Assembly (NCBI GenBank): GCA_964445695.1 | Contig: CAYULF010000017.1 | Span: forward strand, 1-64,000 | Source of the DNA: JAUIKM01 sp964445695 | GTDB lineage: Bacteria > Bacteroidota > Ignavibacteria > Kapaibacteriales > UBA7675 | DNA: 64,000 nucleotides | Direction of reading: 5' to 3' | Shown here: piece by piece, positions 1-7,191 of the stretch | Layout of the letters: each line of letters opens with the position of its first letter | How positions within the stretch are numbered: position 1 is the first letter of the stretch | Notes under the pieces: model-generated | Told to the model about the DNA's origin: nothing | Database searches by the model: none | Seen by the model: the letters and a program-made list of their open reading frames with translations, nothing else | Program-made: the position numbers and the translations under genes

Positions 1-23
1 AAAAGTTTTGTCGTGTACAGTGC

Positions 24-42
24 CCTAAGGGCTCACAGCTCA
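24..42. repeat. Half copy of a palindromic terminator repeat
   Basis: These 19 bases match exactly one strand of the perfect hairpin at 28068-28096 between manC and purH. Here the left arm is degraded (GTACAGTGCCC where the other copy has GAGCTGTGAGCCC), so the hairpin is imperfect. It lies downstream of rsmI, which is read leftwards, and may be that gene's terminator. The flanks beyond the window edge cannot be seen. Confidence 0.5.
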
Positions 43-101
43 TACGTAGTTTTACGTATTTTCACCGCGCCGCTTCCCGCTCAGACGCCAAACCCGACCG
101 C

Positions 102-1661
102 TTAACCCTCATCACCTTTGCGCCGGTCTGTTTTACGCTCCTCGCTGGGCGGCGGCGGACCTCCCGGCTCGGCATCGCTGCGCTTGAACAACGCTTGTTT
201 GGGGCCGTCGTCCTCCGGTTTGTTGAAGTCCGAGCGTTTGGGGCGCTCGCGCCCGCCGTCAAATCCGCCGCGTCTTTCATCGCGGTCACGGAATGATCGC
301 TCCCCGCCGCCGCGTCTTTCATCGCGGTCCCGAAATGAACGTTCCCCGCCGCCGCGTCTTTCATCGCGGTCCCGAAATGATCGCTCCCCGCCGCCGCGTC
401 TTTCATCGCGGTCCCGAAATGAACGCTCCCCGCCGCCGCTGCGCTCGCCACGCGATCTGAAGGTGCGCCCCGGTTTGCGCGCCTCTCCGTATCTGCGGTC
501 GTCGCCGCGCTTGCCGAAGCTGCGACGCGGTTTTTCGTCCTCGTCGTCGTCAAATGCGCCGGCAGGAACGGGTTTAACTTTTTCGTCAACAGCTATGCCG
601 GCAAAAGCCAGAACAAACTCGCCTTTAAACTTCAGGCCCTCAAACTTGGCTTTCAGCTCGGCCATGGTGCCGTGGTGCATCGTCTCAAACGAGGTTGTTA
701 ACTTACAACCCAGAAAAGCCTGACGCTCCGGCATTACTTCCGCCGCGGCTTCCAGCAGCGGTTTTAACCTGTAGGGCGTTTCCAGTAAAACAACCGTGCG
801 TTTTTCACGCGCCAGCTCGCCGAACTCGCGCAGACGTTCGGACGGCTCGCGGCTTAAAAATCCGGCGAAGATAAACTGACGCGTCGGCAGGCCGCTGCAG
901 ACCAACCCGGCCAGCACGCTCGAAGCGCCCGGCACCGCCTTGATCGGCACGCGATTTTTAATAGCCATTTGCACCAGAACTTCGCCCGGATCGGCCAACA
1001 GAGGCGTGCCCGCATCCGAGATCAGCGCCACCGATTTCCCTTCTTTCAATGCTTCCAGCACTTCGCCGGAAGCCTCCGCTTCATTGTGTTCGTTCAGCTC
1101 CGTTAAATCCTTGCTGACGCGATGTTCGTGTAGTAGTCGCGCCGCCGGTTTGATCTCCTCACACACGATCATATCGGCTTTTTTAAGGATTTCCAGCCCG
1201 CGCAGAGTGATGTCGTCCACGTGACCGATCGGCGTCGACACAATGTACAAGGTGCCGTAATTCTGCGCCGGATCGGCTTCCTGCACAACTTTTCCGGTCG
1301 GAAAAAGATCGCGGATGGGCGTGTCGTCCCAGGCTATTTCTTCTTCTTCATCGAAGTTCTCCGCGTCGTCGTCGCTGTATGGAGTTTCCTCGCTCGCCTC
1401 GTCGACGGAGCTTGTTTCACCGTCCGCTGCTGAAACTTCGTCAGGGCTTTTCTCTTGTTCGTCACGCGGTGAGGAGTCTTCAGCCGCCGCGTCGTTTTCA
1501 GCCGATGAATCGGCCGGTGCGGCGGCGGCATGACCGCCGGATGCCGGTGAATTTTCAGTGCCGGTTGCGGCGGCCGTTGCATCGTGCTGTTCGGCGGCCG
1601 GCTGCGGCTGCGAGTCGTTCCCGTCCGGGGCGTCCTTTGCGGGACCGATCGGTTCTGCCAT
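102..1661 (-). CDS. rsmI: 16S rRNA (cytidine-1402-2'-O)-methyltransferase RsmI with disordered N- and C-terminal extensions
   Basis: This 519-aa protein contains a complete tetrapyrrole-methylase-fold RsmI domain at about residues 135-365. Visible motifs are STPIGHVDDITLR, SDAGTPLLADPG, VPGASSVLAGL and LETPYRL. RsmI uses SAM to 2'-O-methylate C1402 in the decoding centre of 16S rRNA. The usual length is about 280 aa. The extra length is an acidic, Ala/Ser/Glu/Asp-rich N-terminus (residues 1-115) and a basic Arg/Gly/Asp tail that includes four 14-residue repeats (GGGERSFRDRDERR). I chose the ATG at 1661 because AGAAGGAAGG lies just upstream. An in-frame upstream start at 1775 would add 38 residues without a ribosome-binding site. 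Methyltransferase identity is secure; the function of the tails is unknown. Confidence 0.88.
   Translation of the reverse strand: MAEPIGPAKDAPDGNDSQPQPAAEQHDATAAATGTENSPASGGHAAAAPADSSAENDAAAEDSSPRDEQEKSPDEVSAADGETSSVDEASEETPYSDDDAENFDEEEEIAWDDTPIRDLFPTGKVVQEADPAQNYGTLYIVSTPIGHVDDITLRGLEILKKADMIVCEEIKPAARLLHEHRVSKDLTELNEHNEAEASGEVLEALKEGKSVALISDAGTPLLADPGEVLVQMAIKNRVPIKAVPGASSVLAGLVCSGLPTRQFIFAGFLSREPSERLREFGELAREKRTVVLLETPYRLKPLLEAAAEVMPERQAFLGCKLTTSFETMHHGTMAELKAKFEGLKFKGEFVLAFAGIAVDEKVKPVPAGAFDDDEDEKPRRSFGKRGDDRRYGEARKPGRTFRSRGERSGGGERSFRDRDERRGGGERSFRDRDERRGGGERSFRDRDERRGGGERSFRDRDERRGGFDGGRERPKRSDFNKPEDDGPKQALFKRSDAEPGGPPPPSEERKTDRRKGDEG
271..438 (-). repeat. Four tandem 42-bp in-frame repeats in the rsmI tail
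   Basis: Four units begin at 271, 313, 355 and 397. Each encodes the 14-residue peptide GGGERSFRDRDERR on the minus strand. Copies differ at only a few bases, and the variant following the GAATGA/AAATGA block alternates between copies 1/3 and 2/4. This suggests duplication as a two-unit block. The unit length preserves the reading frame, so copy number can vary without breaking rsmI. Confidence 0.9.
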
Positions 1662-1715
1662 CGGTATCCTTCCTTCTGTCTGAAATTGAATGCGCCGAGC
1701 TGACGTAAAAGACCG

Positions 1716-1723
1716 GCAATATA
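1716..1723 (-). promoter_or_regulatory. Possible promoter -7 element for rsmI
   Basis: The minus strand reads TATATTGC, one step from the Bacteroidota consensus TAnnTTTG. It sits about 55 bp upstream of the rsmI start, in the divergent gap shared with the PLP-homeostasis gene. Similar TATATTG strings precede other minus-strand genes here, for example at 33453. Confidence 0.35.
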
Positions 1724-1876
1724 CAAAAATGCCTCCCTTGCCCACGACTGCCTTTTGTGCTAATTTCGTCCGCACGCACCGCCAATGTTAATCTCCGGGC
1801 GGCGGTGGATTGCGGATTCGCAGCGATAGATCGGCCTTGAGATGTCAGGAACAAGCGGAAATAATCGGGACGGCGG

Positions 1877-2620
1877 ATGCAGCAGCTAATGGCAGAAAGT
1901 ACGGCGGATCGCATAACACGGCTGCCGCAACGGCTGGAACAGTTTAACGAACGCCTTGAGCGCGCCTTGCTGATAGCCGGTCGCGCGGCTTCCTCGGTAA
2001 AACTCGTGGCCGTCAGCAAGACGCTGGAAACCGAACTGGTCGCCGCCGGACTGCAGAACGGCCTCAGACACTTCGGTGAAAATTACGCACAGGAGCTGGC
2101 CGCCAAAGCCGAGGAACTGCGCCGCATCGAGCCCGAGCAGGCGGCTACGGCCCAATGGCATTTTATCGGTCACCTGCAGCGCAACAAAGTCAAGTACATC
2201 GCAGCGGATACTGCCCTCTTCCACGCGCTGGATTCCGCACGCCTTGCCGCCGAGTTCGACAAACAGGCGACCAAGCTGGGTCGCTCAATCGACGTGCTGA
2301 TTCAGGTTAACACCTCGGGCGAAGACTCCAAGTTCGGCGTCGCGCCGGCGGCGCTGCCGGCGCTAATGGACGAAGTCCAGCAGCTGTCAGCCGTGCGCGT
2401 CAAAGGCCTGATGACAATCGCCGCGCCGCAGGAACGCGCCGAAGACGCGCGCGGCGAGTTCAGCCTGCTGCGCCGCCTGCTCGAACAACTGGCAGACAGG
2501 CGCAGCGAGCAACATCCGCTCGACGAACTTTCGATGGGCATGTCGCACGACTTTGAAACAGCCGTGGCGGAAGGCGCGACGTTCATCCGCGTGGGCACCG
2601 CGCTCTTCGGACCGCGCTAG
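1877..2620 (+). CDS. yggS: PLP homeostasis protein, YggS/PLPBP family
   Basis: This 247-aa protein has the type III PLP-binding TIM-barrel signature of YggS/PROSC. The PLP lysine is K48 in KLVAVSKT. It is followed by HFGENYAQE, WHFIGHLQRNK, the phosphate-binding SMGMSHDF and, at the C-terminus, VRVGTALFG. The family binds pyridoxal 5'-phosphate without known enzymatic activity and buffers the free PLP pool. The GGGACGG string just before the ATG at 1877 supports that start; an in-frame ATG at 1889 is possible. It is transcribed divergently from rsmI. Another vitamin B6 gene, pdxH, lies at 16560 but is not linked. Confidence 0.9.
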   Translation: MQQLMAESTADRITRLPQRLEQFNERLERALLIAGRAASSVKLVAVSKTLETELVAAGLQNGLRHFGENYAQELAAKAEELRRIEPEQAATAQWHFIGHLQRNKVKYIAADTALFHALDSARLAAEFDKQATKLGRSIDVLIQVNTSGEDSKFGVAPAALPALMDEVQQLSAVRVKGLMTIAAPQERAEDARGEFSLLRRLLEQLADRRSEQHPLDELSMGMSHDFETAVAEGATFIRVGTALFGPR

Positions 2621-2689
2621 ACAACTGTAAACACAGTAAAATCAAACACATACCGGGACGCGACATTGAACTCCGCAGGACAAACAAGA

Positions 2690-3535
2690 ATGGATTTGGA
2701 AAAGGCCGTACAGGCCGTCAGAGAAAAAACGTCGTTTGAGAGCTCCGTTGGAATCATTCTGGGCACCGGGCTGGGCGGTCTGGCACGCGAGATCGAAGTG
2801 GAGTGCGCGATCCCCTATGCGGAGATTCCCGGGTTTCCGCTGGCAACGGTGGAAACACACAAAGGCGACCTGTTGTTCGGCCGTCTGGACGGGCGTCCGG
2901 TGCTTGCCATGCGCGGGCGATTCCACGTCTACGAGGGCTGGACGCTGCAACAGATCGCGTTTCCGGTGCGCGTGCTGCGCCGCCTCGGCGTGCAAAATCT
3001 GATGATCTCGAATGCCTGCGGCAGCATGAACCCCTTGATCCGCAAGGGCTCGCTGATGATCATCGACGACCACATCAACCTGCTTGGCGGCAGTCCGCTG
3101 ATCGGTCCCAACGACAATTCCATCGGCCCGCGCTTCCCTGACATGTCGGAGCCCTACTCGCGCGCTTTGATTGAAATAGCGGAAAAAACGGCGATGAAGG
3201 CCGGGGTAAAAATTCACCGTGGTGTCTACGTGGCCGTGAGCGGACCGCAGCTGGAGACGCGCGCCGAGTATCGCTTCCTGCGGGGAATCGGAGCGGACGT
3301 GGTGGGGATGAGTACGGTACCGGAAGTGATCGCGGCCGTGCATGCCGGGATGAAAGTCTTTGGCCTTTCGATCGTCACGGACGAATGTTACCCGGAAGCG
3401 CTGCAGCCTGTGAATGTCGAAGAGATAATCGCGACGGCCATGGCCGCCGAACCGCAGATGACGAAGGTTTTGCGCGGAATGATTGATTCATTATATATGC
3501 ATCCCGATGCGCTCAGCGGTGTTAGTGAGTTGTGA
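2690..3535 (+). CDS. punA: Purine nucleoside phosphorylase, trimeric PNP family
   Basis: This 281-aa protein matches the trimeric (class II) PNP family, which cleaves purine nucleosides with phosphate to the base plus (deoxy)ribose-1-phosphate. Motifs are GTGLGG at residues 25-30 (phosphate loop), GRFHVYEGW, NACGSMN and YVAVSGPQLETRAE. The residue that aligns with human Asn243, the determinant of 6-oxopurine preference, is Asp here (FGLSIVTDEC). This may broaden specificity towards adenosine. I chose the ATG at 2690, preceded by CAGGAC, rather than a TTG at 2666. A terminator follows at 3554. Confidence 0.9.
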   Translation: MDLEKAVQAVREKTSFESSVGIILGTGLGGLAREIEVECAIPYAEIPGFPLATVETHKGDLLFGRLDGRPVLAMRGRFHVYEGWTLQQIAFPVRVLRRLGVQNLMISNACGSMNPLIRKGSLMIIDDHINLLGGSPLIGPNDNSIGPRFPDMSEPYSRALIEIAEKTAMKAGVKIHRGVYVAVSGPQLETRAEYRFLRGIGADVVGMSTVPEVIAAVHAGMKVFGLSIVTDECYPEALQPVNVEEIIATAMAAEPQMTKVLRGMIDSLYMHPDALSGVSEL

Positions 3536-3553
3536 TCCAACAAATGTGCAATG

Positions 3554-3578
3554 CCCGGGACCACGCAACCGGGTTTTT
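3554..3578 (+). terminator. Terminator after punA
   Basis: A 5-bp GC stem (CCCGG/CCGGG) with a 10-base loop is followed directly by five T residues. It lies 20 bp after the punA stop and before the next lipoprotein gene, so it probably separates the two. Confidence 0.6.
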
Positions 3579-3599
3579 CAGTTAACCGGGATTTACGGC

Positions 3600-4673
3600 A
3601 TGCGACAAAATATCTCCAGATATATTCTGACCATTCTTGTGCTCGGCACGGCGCTGGCACTCACTTCCTGCGGACCCGAAGAAGAAGAACGCGGCGGCGG
3701 CACCAGCCCCTGGCAGTTGTTTGTCAGTTCGTCGGAAACGGCGGGCGATGTATCGCTGGTGGACATTCCGTCCAATGAAATCCGCACGCAGAACATGAAC
3801 CTGCTCTCGACCAACAGCCCGGTAACGCGCATGGTCAACTTCCGCGACTATCTATTCTGTTTTGTACCGCTGGAACACAAAATTGTCGTGCTGTCGCTGG
3901 TCAACGGCGACAACTTCGCTGAAGTCGAGACGATCGATTTCAGCGAAGAAGAAATCGAGCCGATCGACATCGCCTTCGGCAACGCCACGACGGCCTACGT
4001 GATTTTCCGCAATTCCAATGAAGTCAAAGTTGTCGACATTCACTATCTGGGCGACGGCTCGAACCGCTGCCGCGTCTGCTCCGCCATCGATCTGGGCGTG
4101 CCGTCCTCGTCCATTACGGCCGTCGGCAACCGCGTCTTTGCCACGAATCCCAAAGCCGACCGGGTAAGCTTCTTTGCGACGACCACGGAAAAAGTACAGA
4201 CTTTTGAAAATTTGCCGCCCCAACCGATGTACATAGAGGCGGTGCCGAACGGCGACGAAGTGGTCGTGATCAGCCTGGGCGGCGGCAAACGCGGCGACAC
4301 GCGCGAGCTCTCCGAATGCATGGCGACGTTCATCAATGTGGCGGAAGAGAGCATCAGCGCACCGACGCCGATTTTCGACTCTCAAACGACGCAGTTCACG
4401 ACGGAGGCGCGCGGCATCGCAATTACGCAACGCGACTACGCTTTTATTCCGACAAATAATACCGTACTGCGGATCGACCTGCGCGGCGACCGTTCGCGCC
4501 AGACCAAGGTTCTCAGCCGACCGATGGAAGCGATTGTGTACAATCCGATCCGCGACGAAATTCTGATGATCGAGGAAGGTCGTCAGCGCGTGCGCATCCA
4601 TTCGGCCACGGGCGCGGAAATCGAAACGTACACGCTGCCGATGCGTCCGATTGAGTCGGTCAGCCCACGCTAG
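3600..4673 (+). CDS. Secreted beta-propeller-like lipoprotein
   Basis: This 357-aa protein begins with a hydrophobic signal (about residues 8-22) ending in a lipobox, LALTSC, so the mature N-terminus should be a lipidated Cys. The rest reads as repeated beta-rich blades with YVTN/propeller character. Examples are VSLVDIPSN, KIVVLSLVNGD and EVKVVDI, and the form LRIDLRGDRSRQTKV recurs near the end. No catalytic motif is visible. Propeller lipoproteins of this kind usually bind ligands or partner proteins at the cell surface or in the periplasm. I do not recognise a specific family. The ATG at 3600 is chosen because the signal peptide starts there; pta follows after 18 bp. Confidence 0.75.
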   Translation: MRQNISRYILTILVLGTALALTSCGPEEEERGGGTSPWQLFVSSSETAGDVSLVDIPSNEIRTQNMNLLSTNSPVTRMVNFRDYLFCFVPLEHKIVVLSLVNGDNFAEVETIDFSEEEIEPIDIAFGNATTAYVIFRNSNEVKVVDIHYLGDGSNRCRVCSAIDLGVPSSSITAVGNRVFATNPKADRVSFFATTTEKVQTFENLPPQPMYIEAVPNGDEVVVISLGGGKRGDTRELSECMATFINVAEESISAPTPIFDSQTTQFTTEARGIAITQRDYAFIPTNNTVLRIDLRGDRSRQTKVLSRPMEAIVYNPIRDEILMIEEGRQRVRIHSATGAEIETYTLPMRPIESVSPR

Positions 4674-4691
4674 CAGCGAATCCGAGACAGA

Positions 4692-5660
4692 ATGCCCGAA
4701 ATCTCTCCAGTCCTGGAATCCATTTTCAGCCGCGCCGCGCAGGCCGGCAAACGCATCGCCCTGCCCGATTCGGGCGATCCGCGCAGCATCGAAGCCGCGC
4801 GCATGGCTCTCGAACGCGGGATCTGCCGCCCTGTACTCGTCGCCGGTCCCGATAAAGGCACAGCAAACAACAACCATGCTCTGGAAACGGTCAGCGCCGC
4901 CGACCTGCCGAATTTTGACGAGCTGGCACGGTGCCTGCACGACAAACGCCAACACAAAGGCATGACGGAGGCGCAGGCGCGAAGCGCCGCCGCCGAGCCG
5001 CTTTACCTGGCCGGACTGATGCTCGATGCGGGTCTGGTCGACGGCTGCGTGGCAGGTTCGCTCAGCACCACGGCCGACGTCCTGCGCGCCGGCATCCACA
5101 CGGTGGGCCTGGCGTCGGGAATGAGCACGATCTCCAGTTTTTTCCTCATGCTCGCGCCGGATCGCACGCTGGCTTTTGCCGACAGCGGCGTCGTGCCGGA
5201 CCCGGATGCACGCCAGATGGCCGACATCGCTATTGCAACCTGCGCCAACTTCGAACGACTCACCGGACAAAAAGCCTGTGCCGCTCTGCTGGCATTTTCG
5301 ACGCTGGGCAGCGCAGAACACGCCTCACTCCACAAAATCCGCGAATGCCTGAAATTGCTGCGCAGCGAACAACCCGAGCTGACGGTTGACGGCGAGCTGC
5401 AATTCGACGCGGCATTTGTTCCGGCCGTGGCGCAGCGCAAAGCACCCGACTCTCCCGTGGCGGGCCGCGCCAACGTGTTTATCTTCCCCGATCTCAATTC
5501 CGGCAACATTGCATACAAGATCGCCGAGCGCCTCGGCGGCCTGCAGGCGATCGGCCCAAACGTTCAAGGTTTAAAAAAACCGTATCTTGATCTTTCGCGC
5601 GGCTGTTCGGCCGACGACATCGTCGTCAGCATGGCGCTGGCTTCGATCATGGCTGACTGA
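4692..5660 (+). CDS. pta: Phosphate acetyltransferase
   Basis: This 322-aa protein is a full-length single-domain phosphate acetyl/butyryltransferase, interconverting acetyl-CoA and acetyl phosphate. Supporting motifs are IALPDSGDPRSIEAA at the N-terminus, SLSTTADVLRAGI, FADSGVVPDPDA, FIFPDLNSGNIAYK and a C-terminal DLSRGCSADDIV, in the family order. No acetate kinase gene is adjacent. An ATP-dependent acetyl-CoA synthetase is encoded at 11048, so the cell may activate acetate by that route and use Pta elsewhere, or ackA may lie outside the window. Confidence 0.92.
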   Translation: MPEISPVLESIFSRAAQAGKRIALPDSGDPRSIEAARMALERGICRPVLVAGPDKGTANNNHALETVSAADLPNFDELARCLHDKRQHKGMTEAQARSAAAEPLYLAGLMLDAGLVDGCVAGSLSTTADVLRAGIHTVGLASGMSTISSFFLMLAPDRTLAFADSGVVPDPDARQMADIAIATCANFERLTGQKACAALLAFSTLGSAEHASLHKIRECLKLLRSEQPELTVDGELQFDAAFVPAVAQRKAPDSPVAGRANVFIFPDLNSGNIAYKIAERLGGLQAIGPNVQGLKKPYLDLSRGCSADDIVVSMALASIMAD

Positions 5661-5803
5661 CTTGCGTTCCGTCTGCACAGCGCAGTTTGTTTAACAGACA
5701 AAGTGGGTGTGCCGTCCGAACGCTTCGGCGGAGCGGGTGTATTAAACACGGCAGCGGCGCACAGCGCTTGCCGTTCGGGCAACAGCGACTTAAACACAGC
5801 GGC

Positions 5804-6544
5804 ATGATTTATTTTCTCTCCGACGTACATCTTGGCCTGGGCGACCGCGCCATGGACCGCCAACGCGAGCGCGATCTGGTGAGGTTTCTGCGCACAATCG
5901 CGCCGGATCTGGATGAACTCTACATCGTCGGCGATCTGTTTGACTTCTGGTTCGACTACCGCAGCGTGATTCCGCGCTACCACGTGCGCACGCTGGGCGC
6001 GCTGGCGGAGCTGAGCGACGCGGGCATTCCGATTCACTATCTTATCGGCAATCACGACTTCGGCCACCGCGACTTCTTCGAACAGGAACTTAACATTCAC
6101 GTCTACCAGGACGACCTTAAACTGGAGCTGCAGGGCAAACGCGTGTATATCGCCCACGGCGACGGCAAGGTGGCCAACGACCGCGGTTACCTGATCCTGC
6201 GCGCCATCCTGCGCAACCGCATCTGCCAGAAACTCTACCGCGCGTTGCACCCGGACATCGGCATCGGCCTGGCAGCCAAAACTTCGCGCACAAGCCGCGC
6301 CCACACAGACGCCCGCGACTACGGCGAGGACGACGGCATGCGCCAGTTCGCCCGCAATATTATTAAACAGGAAGGCTGGGACTACGTGGTCATGGGACAT
6401 CGCCACATCCCCATCGACGAGGAGCACCACGGCGGCCGCTACATCAACCTGGGCGACTGGCTGGTACACCGCACGGCCGGCCGCATGGTCGACGGCAGGA
6501 TCGAGATCGTCAAGGTCGACGACGTTCTAGACGGCAGACTTTAA
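5804..6544 (+). CDS. lpxH: UDP-2,3-diacylglucosamine diphosphatase-like metallophosphoesterase
   Basis: This 246-aa protein has the calcineurin-like phosphoesterase metal motifs in order: SDVHLG at residue 6, GDLFDFWFDYR, GNHDFGHRDFF and MGHRHIP near the C-terminus. The GDLFDFWFD stretch and the overall length match the LpxH family, which makes lipid X in lipid A synthesis at the inner membrane. The third motif is GNHD rather than the GNRD of classical LpxH, as in the related LpxH2-type group, so a different phosphoester substrate is possible. The ATG at 5804 is chosen because homology begins there; an upstream in-frame start at 5687 lacks support. Confidence 0.75.
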   Translation: MIYFLSDVHLGLGDRAMDRQRERDLVRFLRTIAPDLDELYIVGDLFDFWFDYRSVIPRYHVRTLGALAELSDAGIPIHYLIGNHDFGHRDFFEQELNIHVYQDDLKLELQGKRVYIAHGDGKVANDRGYLILRAILRNRICQKLYRALHPDIGIGLAAKTSRTSRAHTDARDYGEDDGMRQFARNIIKQEGWDYVVMGHRHIPIDEEHHGGRYINLGDWLVHRTAGRMVDGRIEIVKVDDVLDGRL

Positions 6545-7191
6545 CTCTTCTCATTCCGGCTTGAGCGCTTCGCCTGCGGGCAGGCTTGCTTGTTGCTTTT
6601 GTTTGTCCTGCGGTGCGGAAGTGTTGCGTTTACGGACTGTTGTCGTGTTTCACGCCCGTTTATCCGCAAATGCGGCCCGTTCACCCACGTTTTGAGCGTC
6701 GTTCCGTTTTTTCAGCTGTGAATTCGTTGACATCCTGCTTAACGTTGAATCGGCGCGGGCAGACCGGTTGTGCGTGTCGGAGGAGGTCACTGGTCTGTGG
6801 CATGCTGAACGAGCCCGCGCGGAGCGGGTAAGGGAAGCTATATTGGTGGGTATCGTTCCTGGAAAGGTGGTGGTGTCGGGGTGGGTCCTTTGATCACTCA
6901 AAGGTCCAAACTTTTTAAACTGACTTCTAACTTGAAGACTGCGACCGTCTCAAAACCACCGAGATTTCGCACTGAAATCGCTGTTTCACACTCGTCGGCC
7001 GCCAACAGTCACAAGTGCTCATCACTCGAATCTGCACGACCAGCAAAAAAGTCATCGAGCCTGAGCCGAAGTGTAAACGAGGCTCAAAGCGATCAGTAAT
7101 TCAGTCTCAGTTCTCGAATACGGCTACGAGTCAATCCGACCGCAGAGCTCGCAAAAAGTTAAACAAATTGATGCTTGTGACTTGCCTTGGC
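6545..7191. other. Long noncoding stretch between lpxH and pcrA
   Basis: About 650 bp between convergent genes holds no convincing frame on either strand. Small open frames lack ribosome sites and family motifs, and local composition is more AT-rich than in flanking genes. A weak hairpin (CCTTTGA/TCAAAGG, 6887-6904) is followed seven bases later by TTTTT. I see no tRNA or mobile-element remnant. Confidence 0.5.

Noticed and set aside
271..438. Tandem repeats as a possible CRISPR array
   Set aside because: The 42-bp units are contiguous without spacers, in frame, and code for part of RsmI.
3852..5321. A 489-codon open frame antisense to the propeller lipoprotein and pta
   Set aside because: It spans two convincing plus-strand genes and their boundary, and has no motif or ribosome site.
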